A stretch of DNA of 13,182 nt from an uncultured Candidatus Saccharibacteria bacterium (GTDB lineage: Bacteria; Patescibacteriota; Saccharimonadia; Saccharimonadales; Saccharimonadaceae): contig CALIXG010000104.1 of assembly GCA_938046495.1 (NCBI GenBank), forward strand, positions 1 to 13,182. Direction: 5' to 3'. This document shows, in pieces, positions 6,618 to 12,717 of the stretch. Every line of letters begins with the position of its first letter. The stretch's first letter is position 1. The notes under the pieces are model-generated. The model was not told the DNA's origin. It did not search any database and was given only the letters and a program-made list of their open reading frames with translations. The position numbers and the translations under genes are program-made.

Positions 6618-6623
6618 ATTATA
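6618..6623 (-). promoter_or_regulatory. -10 box (TATAAT) of the GH97 gene
   Basis: On the minus strand TATAAT lies 9 bases before the ATG at 6608, predicting a leader of about 3 bases and no Shine-Dalgarno. It lies inside the first codons of the longer possible reading frame (start 6629), which argues against that start. Confidence 0.6.
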
Positions 6624-6639
6624 CCGCATATGCTAAATA

Positions 6640-6648
6640 TGATAAAAT
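6640..6648 (+). promoter_or_regulatory. Extended -10 (TGA-TAAAAT) of the pseudo-hydrolase gene
   Basis: TAAAAT ends 9 bases before the ATG at 6658, so the leader would be about 3 bases. It stands back to back with the GH97 -10 box, only 19 bases apart. RNA polymerase could hardly sit on both at once, so the two genes may compete. Confidence 0.6.
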
Positions 6649-6657
6649 ATTTTTAAG

Positions 6658-7611
6658 ATGCAAGACGATATTAATCTCGAAGAATTAACCAAAAATAGCA
6701 AACCTAGTTTTCTCAAAATTTTCTTTATCGTACTCGGTACTATTCTTGGCGTATTTGCCATTGCTTTTGGCGTAGTTTCTTTACTTAAGCTCCTTTCAAA
6801 CACCGCCGATAAGGCTGAAAATAAAAAACCGGAGATTGCTAAGATTACTGAAAAACGCGCTCCGCACCGCATTGATTTACAATATCTCGTCGACGATTGG
6901 CGCCGTGACCAGGGAATTACCGAAGACTCGTCAGTCTTGATTTACGATCTCACCAATTCTGATATCGTTGGCCGTTTTAATGATACTAAAACCTTCACTG
7001 ACCCAAATCTCGTTAACCTCCTAGTCGCCTACGAAAATTATCGTCGCTTCAATGACGGAAGTTTTCATCCAGACGATCAAATCAATCTCAAAAATCAGAC
7101 CGCGCTCTCTCGTCAAGATTGCCTAAATGAACTTTTCACTTCCGAAAATACCAACTGCAAGGACGCTCTCCGCGCTGAACTTTCCGATGTCGTACTCAAT
7201 AATCTTCTCGCTAAAATAGACCTAGAGCATCTCAAAATTTCTGGAAGTAATATCACTCTCGCCGCGACTGATTATCTAAAACTTATTAAGTTTATTTATA
7301 ATTCCGAAAATCTTAAGTCCGAAAACTGGAATAAATTCTTCGCACATTTTCTCATCACCAGTGATCATTTCGCCTTAATTTCCGGCATCAATAAAGCCAC
7401 TATCTTCGATTACGCTTCCGCCAAATTAAAAACCGAAACCGCCGCAAACACTATCCCGTATTTTAGTGAATTTTCCATTCTCGAATTCAAAGATTTACCA
7501 AAATATGAAGACCGTAAATATATCGTCATTTCGCTTAATCAAAATTTTAATCCGACTAAACTCACTCCTCTCGGTCGCAACCTCGAAGACCGCATTCTTA
7601 ACGAGCGCTAA
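6658..7611 (+). CDS. Membrane-anchored beta-lactamase/transpeptidase-fold protein with lost catalytic motifs
   Basis: A 317-aa protein: a short cytoplasmic tail, one membrane helix (about 18-45), then an extracytoplasmic domain. The domain follows the class A beta-lactamase-like serine hydrolases: SVLIYDLTNSDIVGRFND (92-109), the helix LVNLLVAYENYRRFNDGS (118-135), a Cys pair (Cys155, Cys167) and 'LAATDYLKLIKFIYNSENL' (201-219). Active members have S-x-x-K at the start of that helix (typically ASxYKL). Here the same place reads PNLVNL, so Ser and Lys are replaced by Asn117 and Asn120. The SDN-like and KTG-like motifs are also not visible. I infer a pseudoenzyme that keeps the fold, perhaps to bind peptidoglycan or a partner. 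The gene itself is intact, leaderless and divergent from GH97. Confidence 0.7.
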   Translation: MQDDINLEELTKNSKPSFLKIFFIVLGTILGVFAIAFGVVSLLKLLSNTADKAENKKPEIAKITEKRAPHRIDLQYLVDDWRRDQGITEDSSVLIYDLTNSDIVGRFNDTKTFTDPNLVNLLVAYENYRRFNDGSFHPDDQINLKNQTALSRQDCLNELFTSENTNCKDALRAELSDVVLNNLLAKIDLEHLKISGSNITLAATDYLKLIKFIYNSENLKSENWNKFFAHFLITSDHFALISGINKATIFDYASAKLKTETAANTIPYFSEFSILEFKDLPKYEDRKYIVISLNQNFNPTKLTPLGRNLEDRILNER

Positions 7612-7663
7612 TAAATTACTATTATTTTAGACAAAAGCATCCTCGTTTATTTATCTTATGCAT

Positions 7664-7696
7664 AAAAAATAAATCCCCGGAGAGATTTATTTTTTT
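7664..7696. terminator. Bidirectional intrinsic terminator between convergent genes
   Basis: AAAAAATAAATC (7664-7675) pairs with GATTTATTTTTT (7684-7695) around an 8-base loop. A and T runs on both sides let it serve the plus-strand pseudo-hydrolase gene and the minus-strand pyrophosphatase gene. Confidence 0.8.
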
Positions 7697-7707
7697 ACTA
7701 AAACCAA

Positions 7708-8241
7708 TTAAGCTTGAGCGTTCCAGCGAGCAATTGCTTCTTTTACGACTTCCTTAGCTTCCTCAGCACCGAAGAAACCTTTCACTTCGGTAGTACCAGG
7801 CTTCTTCAAATCTTTGTAGTGATTGAAGTGGAATTCGATTTGGCGGATCAATTGCTTTGGCAAATCTTCCAAAGTTTGGTACTTGTCGCCATTATTGCGA
7901 TCGTCTTCTGGCACACAAATAATCTTGTCATCAACTTCATCAGAGTCAACGAACTTCATTACGCCAAGAATACGAGCCTTCATATAAATACCGGTCGACA
8001 AAGGCTGATCGGTGATCATCAAAACATCAAGTTCATCGCCATCCTCATCGAGAGTTTGAGGGATGAAACCATAATTACAAGGTTTCGCAAATGCCATTGG
8101 CTCAACACGATCAAGCATGAAGCAAGCATTTTTGCGGTCCCATTCAATTTTATGATTTGAGCCAGTAGGAATCTCGATGACGACATTAAGTTCACCATTT
8201 TCGTAGTCACCTGGGGTCAAGATTTTGTTAAAATCAGCCAT
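7708..8241 (-). CDS. ppa: Inorganic pyrophosphatase, family I
   Basis: A 177-aa soluble enzyme that hydrolyses pyrophosphate to two phosphates and so pulls forward nucleic-acid and aminoacyl-tRNA synthesis. The family signature DGDELDV (67-73 as D67-G-D69-E-L-D72-V) holds the metal-binding aspartates. YGFIPQT (57-63), 'EWDRKN' (33-38) and 'VDDKIICVPEDD' (103-114) are the other expected active-site blocks. The length is normal for bacterial hexameric enzymes. The start has an AGGAG Shine-Dalgarno (8246-8250) and a -10 box further upstream. It is divergent from rarA and convergent with the pseudo-hydrolase gene. Confidence 0.97.
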   Translation of the reverse strand: MADFNKILTPGDYENGELNVVIEIPTGSNHKIEWDRKNACFMLDRVEPMAFAKPCNYGFIPQTLDEDGDELDVLMITDQPLSTGIYMKARILGVMKFVDSDEVDDKIICVPEDDRNNGDKYQTLEDLPKQLIRQIEFHFNHYKDLKKPGTTEVKGFFGAEEAKEVVKEAIARWNAQA

Positions 8242-8262
8242 ATTTCTCCTTTATTTTTTCTT

Positions 8263-8268
8263 ATTATA
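8263..8268 (-). promoter_or_regulatory. -10 box (TATAAT) of ppa
   Basis: On the minus strand TATAAT lies 21 bases before the ATG at 8241. The predicted leader of about 15 bases contains AAAGGAGAAAT, a good Shine-Dalgarno. This contrasts with the leaderless rarA promoter on the other strand. Confidence 0.65.
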
Positions 8269-8284
8269 CCATTTTTTCTCTCTG

Positions 8285-8293
8285 TGCTAAACT
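8285..8293 (+). promoter_or_regulatory. Extended -10 (TGC-TAAACT) of rarA, leaderless type
   Basis: The -10 box TAAACT (8288-8293) ends 6 bases before the ATG at 8300, so transcription would begin at the ATG. There is no Shine-Dalgarno. The motif TGC supports an extended -10 in the absence of a clear -35. Confidence 0.55.
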
Positions 8294-8299
8294 AAAACT

Positions 8300-9499
8300 A
8301 TGGAATTTACCGATTTAAGAAAACCTCTCGCCGAACGTATGCGACCTCAAAATCTCGATGAGGTTTTTGGTCAAAAAACTATTATTGGCAAGGGTAAAAT
8401 TCTCACCGAATTAATTAAATCAAAAGAACCCACCAATCTGATTTTCTGGGGACCTCCCGGCACCGGCAAAACCACTCTAGCTCGCATTATCGCCAAAGAA
8501 CTTGACGCTGATTTTGTCGAACTTTCCGCCGTCACCGCTCATAAATCCGACGTCGAGCAAGTGGTCGAACGCGCGCGCCAAAACTGGAACCTCAAAGTCC
8601 GCACCCTGCTTTTTATTGACGAGATTCATCGTTTTAATAAAGCTCAACAAGACGCTTTTTTACCCCATGTCGAATCTGGTCTCATCACTCTGATTGGCGC
8701 CACTACGGAAAATCCGAGCTTTGAAGTCATCCCCGCTCTCATTTCACGTAGTCGCGTAGTAATTTTATCTACCTTAAAAGATTCTGATATTAAAGATATC
8801 CTACTTCGCGCCATCGAAAGGGAATACCCTAAAGCTAAAATCGACCCCGAAGTCATCGATTTTCTCGCCCACTTAAGTCACGGCGACGCCCGTTCAGCTC
8901 TGGGAGATCTCGAGCTCTGCCTTTCACTCAAAAATAAACTCACCCTCGATTTTGTCACCAAAACTCTCAATAATAAGGTCAACTATTTTGATAAATCCGG
9001 CGATCGTCACTACGATACAATTTCTGCCTTCATTAAATCCATGCGCGGCAGTGATGTCGACGCTACACTTTATTATTTAGCCCGCATGCTCGAAGGTGGG
9101 GAAGATCCCAAATTCATCGCTCGTCGTATGGTAATTTTTGCTTCCGAAGATATCGGCCTCGCTGGTAATGGCGCCCTCACGCTCGCCGAGTCGGCTTTTT
9201 CTGCCGTCGAAAAAGTTGGTATGCCGGAAGGGGGAATTATTCTCTCGCATGTAGCTATAGCCCTCGCCAAATCTAAAAAGGATCGTTCTAGTTACGACGC
9301 CTGGGGTCGTGCCAAGGCTCTCGCTAAAAACACTAGTCACTTGCCAATCCCGCTTGAGATTCGCAATCCCGAAACCAAGCTGATGAAAAATCTAGGCTAT
9401 GGCAAAGATTATAAATGGGAAGCTAATTTCCATCACCCAAAAAGCTACCTACCCGAAGAAATCAAAGACCAGAAACTTTATTTTCCACCCAAAAATTAG
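8300..9499 (+). CDS. rarA: Replication-associated recombination protein A (AAA+ ATPase)
   Basis: A 399-aa AAA+ ATPase of the RarA/MgsA/WRNIP1 family, which acts at stalled or gapped replication forks with SSB. It starts with the family's 'PLAERMRPQNLDEVFGQ'. Walker A is GPPGTGKTT (51-59), Walker B LLFIDEIHRF (103-112), sensor 1 GATTENPSF (133-141), and the arginine-finger region is ISRSRVV (148-154). The C-terminal tetramerisation part has 'GEDPKFIARRMVIFASEDIGLA', 'YDAWGRAKALAK' and the typical ending with LMKNLGYGKDYKWE and YLPEE. The length is slightly below the usual 420-450 aa but complete. It has its own leaderless promoter and is divergent from ppa. Confidence 0.96.
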   Translation: MEFTDLRKPLAERMRPQNLDEVFGQKTIIGKGKILTELIKSKEPTNLIFWGPPGTGKTTLARIIAKELDADFVELSAVTAHKSDVEQVVERARQNWNLKVRTLLFIDEIHRFNKAQQDAFLPHVESGLITLIGATTENPSFEVIPALISRSRVVILSTLKDSDIKDILLRAIEREYPKAKIDPEVIDFLAHLSHGDARSALGDLELCLSLKNKLTLDFVTKTLNNKVNYFDKSGDRHYDTISAFIKSMRGSDVDATLYYLARMLEGGEDPKFIARRMVIFASEDIGLAGNGALTLAESAFSAVEKVGMPEGGIILSHVAIALAKSKKDRSSYDAWGRAKALAKNTSHLPIPLEIRNPETKLMKNLGYGKDYKWEANFHHPKSYLPEEIKDQKLYFPPKN

Positions 9500-9503
9500 T
9501 AAC

Positions 9504-9526
9504 ATAGTTGCCAAAACTATCTTTTT
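9504..9526 (+). terminator. Weak terminator after rarA
   Basis: ATAGTT (9504-9509) pairs with AACTAT (9515-9520) around a 5-base loop and is followed by CTTTTT. It lies just after the rarA stop and overlaps the -35 region proposed for the next gene, so one of the two assignments may be wrong. Confidence 0.45.
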
Positions 9527-9575
9527 GTGCTTTAATATAAACAATTTAGCACCTTAACAGGAAAATTGTGTTATA
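9508..9575 (+). promoter_or_regulatory. Promoter and long dyad upstream of the 9590 gene
   Basis: TTGCCA (9508-9513), a 17-base spacer, then extended TGC-TTTAAT (9528-9536), give a start near 9543. A dyad follows: TATAAACAATTT (9536-9547) pairs with AAATTGT-G-TTATA (9563-9575), 12 bp with one bulged G and a 15-base loop. It ends just before the GAGGAGGG Shine-Dalgarno (9577-9584). It could be an operator or an RNA hairpin next to the ribosome site. Confidence 0.45.
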
Positions 9576-9589
9576 AGAGGAGGGTAACC

Positions 9590-10111
9590 ATGGAAGGTTT
9601 CTTAGACAAACGCAAGTTAGAGAATGAAGCTAGTTTTGAGGAGATATTACAAACTCTGGATATGGCCTACGATCTTTTTAGTCTACGCTTCTGCTGGTCG
9701 GATATGATTGAAACTCCAAAGATCAGTACCGAGTGGAAAGAATATATATTCTTTCAATCTCTGGTTGATTTTAACCAAAAACTACGAGCCTGGTATCAAG
9801 ACCAGAATGCTCCAGAACTCGAAGTCCCCAAAGAGATTCATGCCACTATTTCTATTGACCGCATTACCAGCGTAATGCCAAAATGTGCTAAGCAACATGT
9901 CAGACATTATCGTAATGATCACATTGAATCTCGCACTTTTCAGTTTAGTGTCAAATCACTCCGGCACCTCACTAGGACAGAAATTCATGAACTTTTTAAC
10001 AAATATAGTGTCCCTACCGATCTTAGAGATGCCATCAGTAAAGGCGATGTTTACGTTGTTACTACTACAAGTGGCGAAGAATTTAATTTCGTTCATCGGC
10101 ATAATCACTGA
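9590..10111 (+). CDS. Hypothetical protein, 173 aa
   Basis: I do not recognise a family. The protein is soluble, with no signal peptide or membrane segment. It begins MEGFLDKRKLENEASFEEI and is helical in character up to about residue 85 (aromatic-rich, with SLRFCWSDM and KLRAWYQDQ). A strand-rich part (ATISIDRITSV, HIESRTFQFSVKSL) and a helix (TRTEIHELFNKY) come next. It ends in a strand pair and a His-rich tail, HRHNH. The start at 9590 is chosen over the ATG at 9566 because a very strong Shine-Dalgarno (GAGGAGGG) sits 5 bases before it. It is a single-gene unit with its own promoter and a clear terminator. The strong ribosome site suggests it is well translated. Confidence 0.7.
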   Translation: MEGFLDKRKLENEASFEEILQTLDMAYDLFSLRFCWSDMIETPKISTEWKEYIFFQSLVDFNQKLRAWYQDQNAPELEVPKEIHATISIDRITSVMPKCAKQHVRHYRNDHIESRTFQFSVKSLRHLTRTEIHELFNKYSVPTDLRDAISKGDVYVVTTTSGEEFNFVHRHNH

Positions 10112-10147
10112 AAAGCCTAACCACAGAAAAACGCAACACAATTTTTC

Positions 10148-10173
10148 ACCCCCGGATCTCGGGGGTCTTTTTA
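10148..10173 (+). terminator. Intrinsic terminator of the 9590 gene
   Basis: ACCCCCG (10148-10154) pairs with CGGGGGT (10160-10166) around GATCT, followed by CTTTTTATT. A GC-rich 7-bp stem and a T run make this a strong terminator for the plus strand. Confidence 0.9.
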
Positions 10174-10204
10174 TTCTAAGTGGGGTCTTTTTTACCCTAA
10201 AACA

Positions 10205-10233
10205 TTTACAAAAACCTCTTTACATGCTACAAT
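10205..10233 (+). promoter_or_regulatory. Promoter of secE-nusG
   Basis: TTTACA (10205-10210), an exact 17-base spacer, then extended TGC-TACAAT (10225-10233). This is the best sigma-70-type promoter in the window. The predicted start is near 10240, which leaves a leader of about 40 bases before secE. Confidence 0.75.
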
Positions 10234-10242
10234 CTACTTGAC

Positions 10243-10266
10243 AGTCTGGTTATCAGACTATTTTTT
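10243..10266 (+). promoter_or_regulatory. Terminator-like hairpin in the secE leader
   Basis: AGTCTG (10243-10248) pairs with CAGACT (10254-10259) around GTTAT, followed by ATTTTTT. It lies between the promoter and the AAGGAG Shine-Dalgarno (10271-10276). It has the form of a small intrinsic terminator, and if transcription starts near 10240 it is the very 5' end of the mRNA. It may attenuate or stabilise the secE-nusG message. Confidence 0.5.
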
Positions 10267-10279
10267 ATGGAAGGAGTAT

Positions 10280-10753
10280 ATGGCGCACATCACCCGCATC
10301 AAAGCAGGTCAATCTGGGTCAAAAAATTCAGAGAAGACCAAAGCTTCTGGCAAAAATCCAGAACCTAAAAAACCGATTCAAGACAACGCCGAAATCCGCG
10401 CGGATGTCGCAGAATCAACAACCAACGACAAAAAGTCCCTTAAAAATGCAAGGAAACTTGCCAAATTAGAGAAAAAAGCTGAAAAAATCGCCGCCAAAAA
10501 GGCCAAAAAAGCTTCCGGTGAAAAATCCAAGAATCCACTTATTCGTTTCTTGCTTTTTATCACCACCCCAATTCGCGCGTTTTTCCGTTATCTCGCCGAA
10601 TCTTGGCAAGAACTCAAGCAAGTACGTTGGCCAAATCGTAAAATGACCTGGAAGCTCGTCTTCGCCGTTATTATATACACCGTCATCTTCGCCGCTATTA
10701 TTATGGTACTTGACGCATTGTTTACATTATTGTTTAATAATTTATTGAAATAG
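10280..10753 (+). CDS. secE: Preprotein translocase subunit SecE
   Basis: A 157-aa protein. The core is at the C-terminus: the amphipathic helix and family block ESWQELKQVRWPNRKM (107-122), then one membrane helix (about 126-151). SecE clamps SecY in the SecYEG channel of the plasma membrane. Before the core is a long, very Lys/Ala-rich extension (residues 1-85, with KNARKLAKLEKKAEKIAAKKAKKA). The minimal bacterial SecE is only about 60 aa, so the extension more than doubles it; its charge suggests contact with lipid or RNA. The start at 10280 follows AAGGAG with a short spacer. The alternative upstream ATG (10238) would put the leader hairpin inside the gene and lacks a ribosome site. nusG follows after 21 bases. 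Confidence 0.92.
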   Translation: MAHITRIKAGQSGSKNSEKTKASGKNPEPKKPIQDNAEIRADVAESTTNDKKSLKNARKLAKLEKKAEKIAAKKAKKASGEKSKNPLIRFLLFITTPIRAFFRYLAESWQELKQVRWPNRKMTWKLVFAVIIYTVIFAAIIMVLDALFTLLFNNLLK

Positions 10754-10774
10754 GAAAGAGAAAAAGGAAATCAC

Positions 10775-11323
10775 ATGGCAGTAAACCGTTATGACGACAC
10801 CCTCCAATGGTACACCGTAAGCACCTACAGTGGCTACGAAGATAAGGTCGCCGAATCCATCAAGCAACGTCTCGATAGTGCTGAATTCAAAGGCAAAATC
10901 CTCGATGCTATCGTACCAAAAGAAAAACAAATCGAAATTAAGAATGGCAAGCGTAAAATCGTCGATCGCAAAATCTTCCAAGGCTACGTTCTTGTTCAAA
11001 TGCGTCTCTCTGATGAAACTTGGTACATTATCCGTAATACCCCAGGCGTCACTGGCTTCGTCGGCACCGGCACCCAGCCAACCCCAGTTTCCGAAAAGGA
11101 AATTAATAAAATCAAGAAACGTATGGGCGTAGAGGATCCAAAATATTCCGTCAACTACGCACTTAACGAAGTTATCGCCATTACCGATGGACCATTCAAA
11201 GGCTTCGAAGGTACCATTGCTGAGATCGACTCCAGCAAAGGTAAGCTCCGCGTCATGGTCTCCATGTTCGGTCGCGAGACACCAGTCGAACTTGACGCCC
11301 TTCAAGTTAAAAAGATTGACTAA
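10775..11323 (+). CDS. nusG: Transcription termination/antitermination factor NusG
   Basis: A 182-aa protein of normal NusG length. The NGN domain begins at WYTVSTYSGYEDKV (12-25), with IFQGYVLVQM (67-76) and TPGVTGFVG (89-97), the RNA polymerase-contacting core. The KOW domain starts at about NEVIAITDGPFKGFEGTI (131-148) and ends in ELDALQVKKID. NusG binds RNA polymerase and, through KOW, either Rho or ribosomal protein S10. The start is preceded by AAGGAAA 6 bases upstream. It forms an operon with secE, as in most bacteria, but is followed by a terminator and arcA rather than rplK-rplA. Confidence 0.97.
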   Translation: MAVNRYDDTLQWYTVSTYSGYEDKVAESIKQRLDSAEFKGKILDAIVPKEKQIEIKNGKRKIVDRKIFQGYVLVQMRLSDETWYIIRNTPGVTGFVGTGTQPTPVSEKEINKIKKRMGVEDPKYSVNYALNEVIAITDGPFKGFEGTIAEIDSSKGKLRVMVSMFGRETPVELDALQVKKID

Positions 11324-11346
11324 TTCCATAAAAATTTCTTTAATCC

Positions 11347-11379
11347 AAAATCAGATCTCGCTCCGAGGTCTGATTTTTT
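11347..11379 (+). terminator. Strong intrinsic terminator after nusG
   Basis: AAAATCAGATCTC (11347-11359) pairs with GAGGTCTGATTTT (11365-11377), a 13-bp stem with one G-T pair and a 5-base loop, followed by further T. It separates secE-nusG from the arginine genes. Confidence 0.9.
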
Positions 11380-11441
11380 GTTAATCCGGATCTATTATCA
11401 AGGCCGTTTTGTTATCAAGACTGATTTATTTTAATTGCTTA

Positions 11442-11475
11442 TGCTATAATCAGCTTATAGAAATTTTAAACGGAG
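11442..11475 (+). promoter_or_regulatory. Promoter and ribosome site of arcA
   Basis: An extended TGC-TATAAT (11442-11450) has no clear -35, predicting a start near 11457. The leader of about 25 bases ends with CGGAG (11471-11475), 6 bases before the ATG. I see no obvious ArgR-type operator, but I cannot exclude one. Confidence 0.65.
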
Positions 11476-11481
11476 AATCTA

Positions 11482-12717
11482 ATGGAACCACAAATCCAAG
11501 TTAATTCGGAAATTGGTCGCCTCAAAACTGTGCTGCTTCACCGTCCAGGCGAAGAACTCGAGGCCCTCACTCCCGAATATATGAGCCGTATGCTTTTCGA
11601 TGACGTGCCTTATCTAAAGGTCGCACAAGAAGAACATGACGCTTTTGCTAACGTCTTACGCGAAAACGGGGTGGAAGTACTTTACCTTGATCAACTCGCC
11701 GCCGAAGCTCTTACCAATGAAGAAGTGCGTGATCGCTTTATCGTCGAAATGGTTCGCGCTTCTAAGCAAGAGGAAACTTTCTCAACTTTTGCCATCGTCA
11801 ACTACCTCCAGTCGCTTGACCCACTCACTATGGTGCGCAAGGTTATGGCTGGTGTCAAAAAGAGTGAAGTTGAAACCATGGAGCCTACCAATAAACAACT
11901 TCATCATTTCATGGTCAATGATTATCCATTCTATCTTGATCCAATGCCAAATCTTTATTTCACCCGTGACCCAGCCGCCTCTATCGGCAACGGCCTCACC
12001 ATTAATAAAATGCACTGGCCAGCCCGTCGTCGCGAATCACTCTTCATGCAATATATCTTGAAGTATCATCCACGTTTTGCGAACCAAAATATTCCAGTTT
12101 GGTATAATCGCAACAATCGCTTCTCCGTCGAAGGTGGTGATGAATTAGTTTTGAATAAGCATACTGTCGCCATTGGCATCTCTGAGCGTACCGAAGCTGA
12201 AGCTATCGAACGCATTGCTTCACGTCTCTTCCATGACTCCGAATTTACTCGCGTCCTCGCCATTAAGATTCCATCGAGGCGTGCCTTCATGCACCTCGAC
12301 ACCGTCTTTACCATGATTGATTACGACAAATTCTCCGTCCACCCAGAAATCATGACCGCTGGTGGTGAACTCGATATCTATGTACTTGATAAGTCTAATA
12401 CCCATGTTGGCTACGAAGTGACTCATCGTCGTGACCTCACCAATGTCTTAGCCGAATCCCTGGGTGTACCAAAAGTTCAACTCATTCAATGTGGCAATGG
12501 TGATCCAATCGCCGCCGCTCGTGAACAATGGAATGACGGTTCCAACACTCTCGCCATCGCTCCAGGCGTCGTAATTACCTACGATCGTAATTATGTCACG
12601 AATGAAGCCTTGCGCAAAGCCGGTCTCAAAGTCATTGAAGTTACTGGTAGCGAACTCGGTCGTGGCCGTGGCGGCCCTCGCTGTATGTCTATGCCACTCT
12701 TCAGGGAGGAAATCTAA
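11482..12717 (+). CDS. arcA: Arginine deiminase
   Basis: A 411-aa enzyme that converts arginine to citrulline and ammonia, the first step of the ATP-yielding arginine deiminase pathway in the cytoplasm. Expected blocks are present in order: [15 protein letters not shown] (9-23), [12 protein letters not shown] (160-171, Asp163), [11 protein letters not shown] (214-224, Glu217), the active-site histidine in [10 protein letters not shown] (His271, Asp273), and the catalytic cysteine in [12 protein letters not shown] (Cys401). The length matches the family (about 405-420). It is the first gene of an arc operon; its TAA stop shares one base with the arcB start, and the arcB ribosome site lies inside its last codons. 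Codons are C-ending and strongly biased (CTC, ATC, GCC), which suggests high expression. Confidence 0.98.
   Translation: MEPQIQVNSEIGRLKTVLLHRPGEELEALTPEYMSRMLFDDVPYLKVAQEEHDAFANVLRENGVEVLYLDQLAAEALTNEEVRDRFIVEMVRASKQEETFSTFAIVNYLQSLDPLTMVRKVMAGVKKSEVETMEPTNKQLHHFMVNDYPFYLDPMPNLYFTRDPAASIGNGLTINKMHWPARRRESLFMQYILKYHPRFANQNIPVWYNRNNRFSVEGGDELVLNKHTVAIGISERTEAEAIERIASRLFHDSEFTRVLAIKIPSRRAFMHLDTVFTMIDYDKFSVHPEIMTAGGELDIYVLDKSNTHVGYEVTHRRDLTNVLAESLGVPKVQLIQCGNGDPIAAAREQWNDGSNTLAIAPGVVITYDRNYVTNEALRKAGLKVIEVTGSELGRGRGGPRCMSMPLFREEI

Noticed and set aside
9077..9340. Antisense frames within rarA, and similar ones inside arcA and ppa
   Set aside because: They lie wholly within well-recognised genes and encode no recognisable motif.
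10161..10200. 20-base tandem repeat GGGGTCTTTTT after the 9590 terminator
   Set aside because: Only the first half of each unit matches well; it is more likely chance similarity of two T-rich terminator tails.
10742..11329. A 195-codon open frame antisense to nusG
   Set aside because: It covers nusG exactly, has no family features or ribosome site, and its openness follows from the biased codons of nusG.
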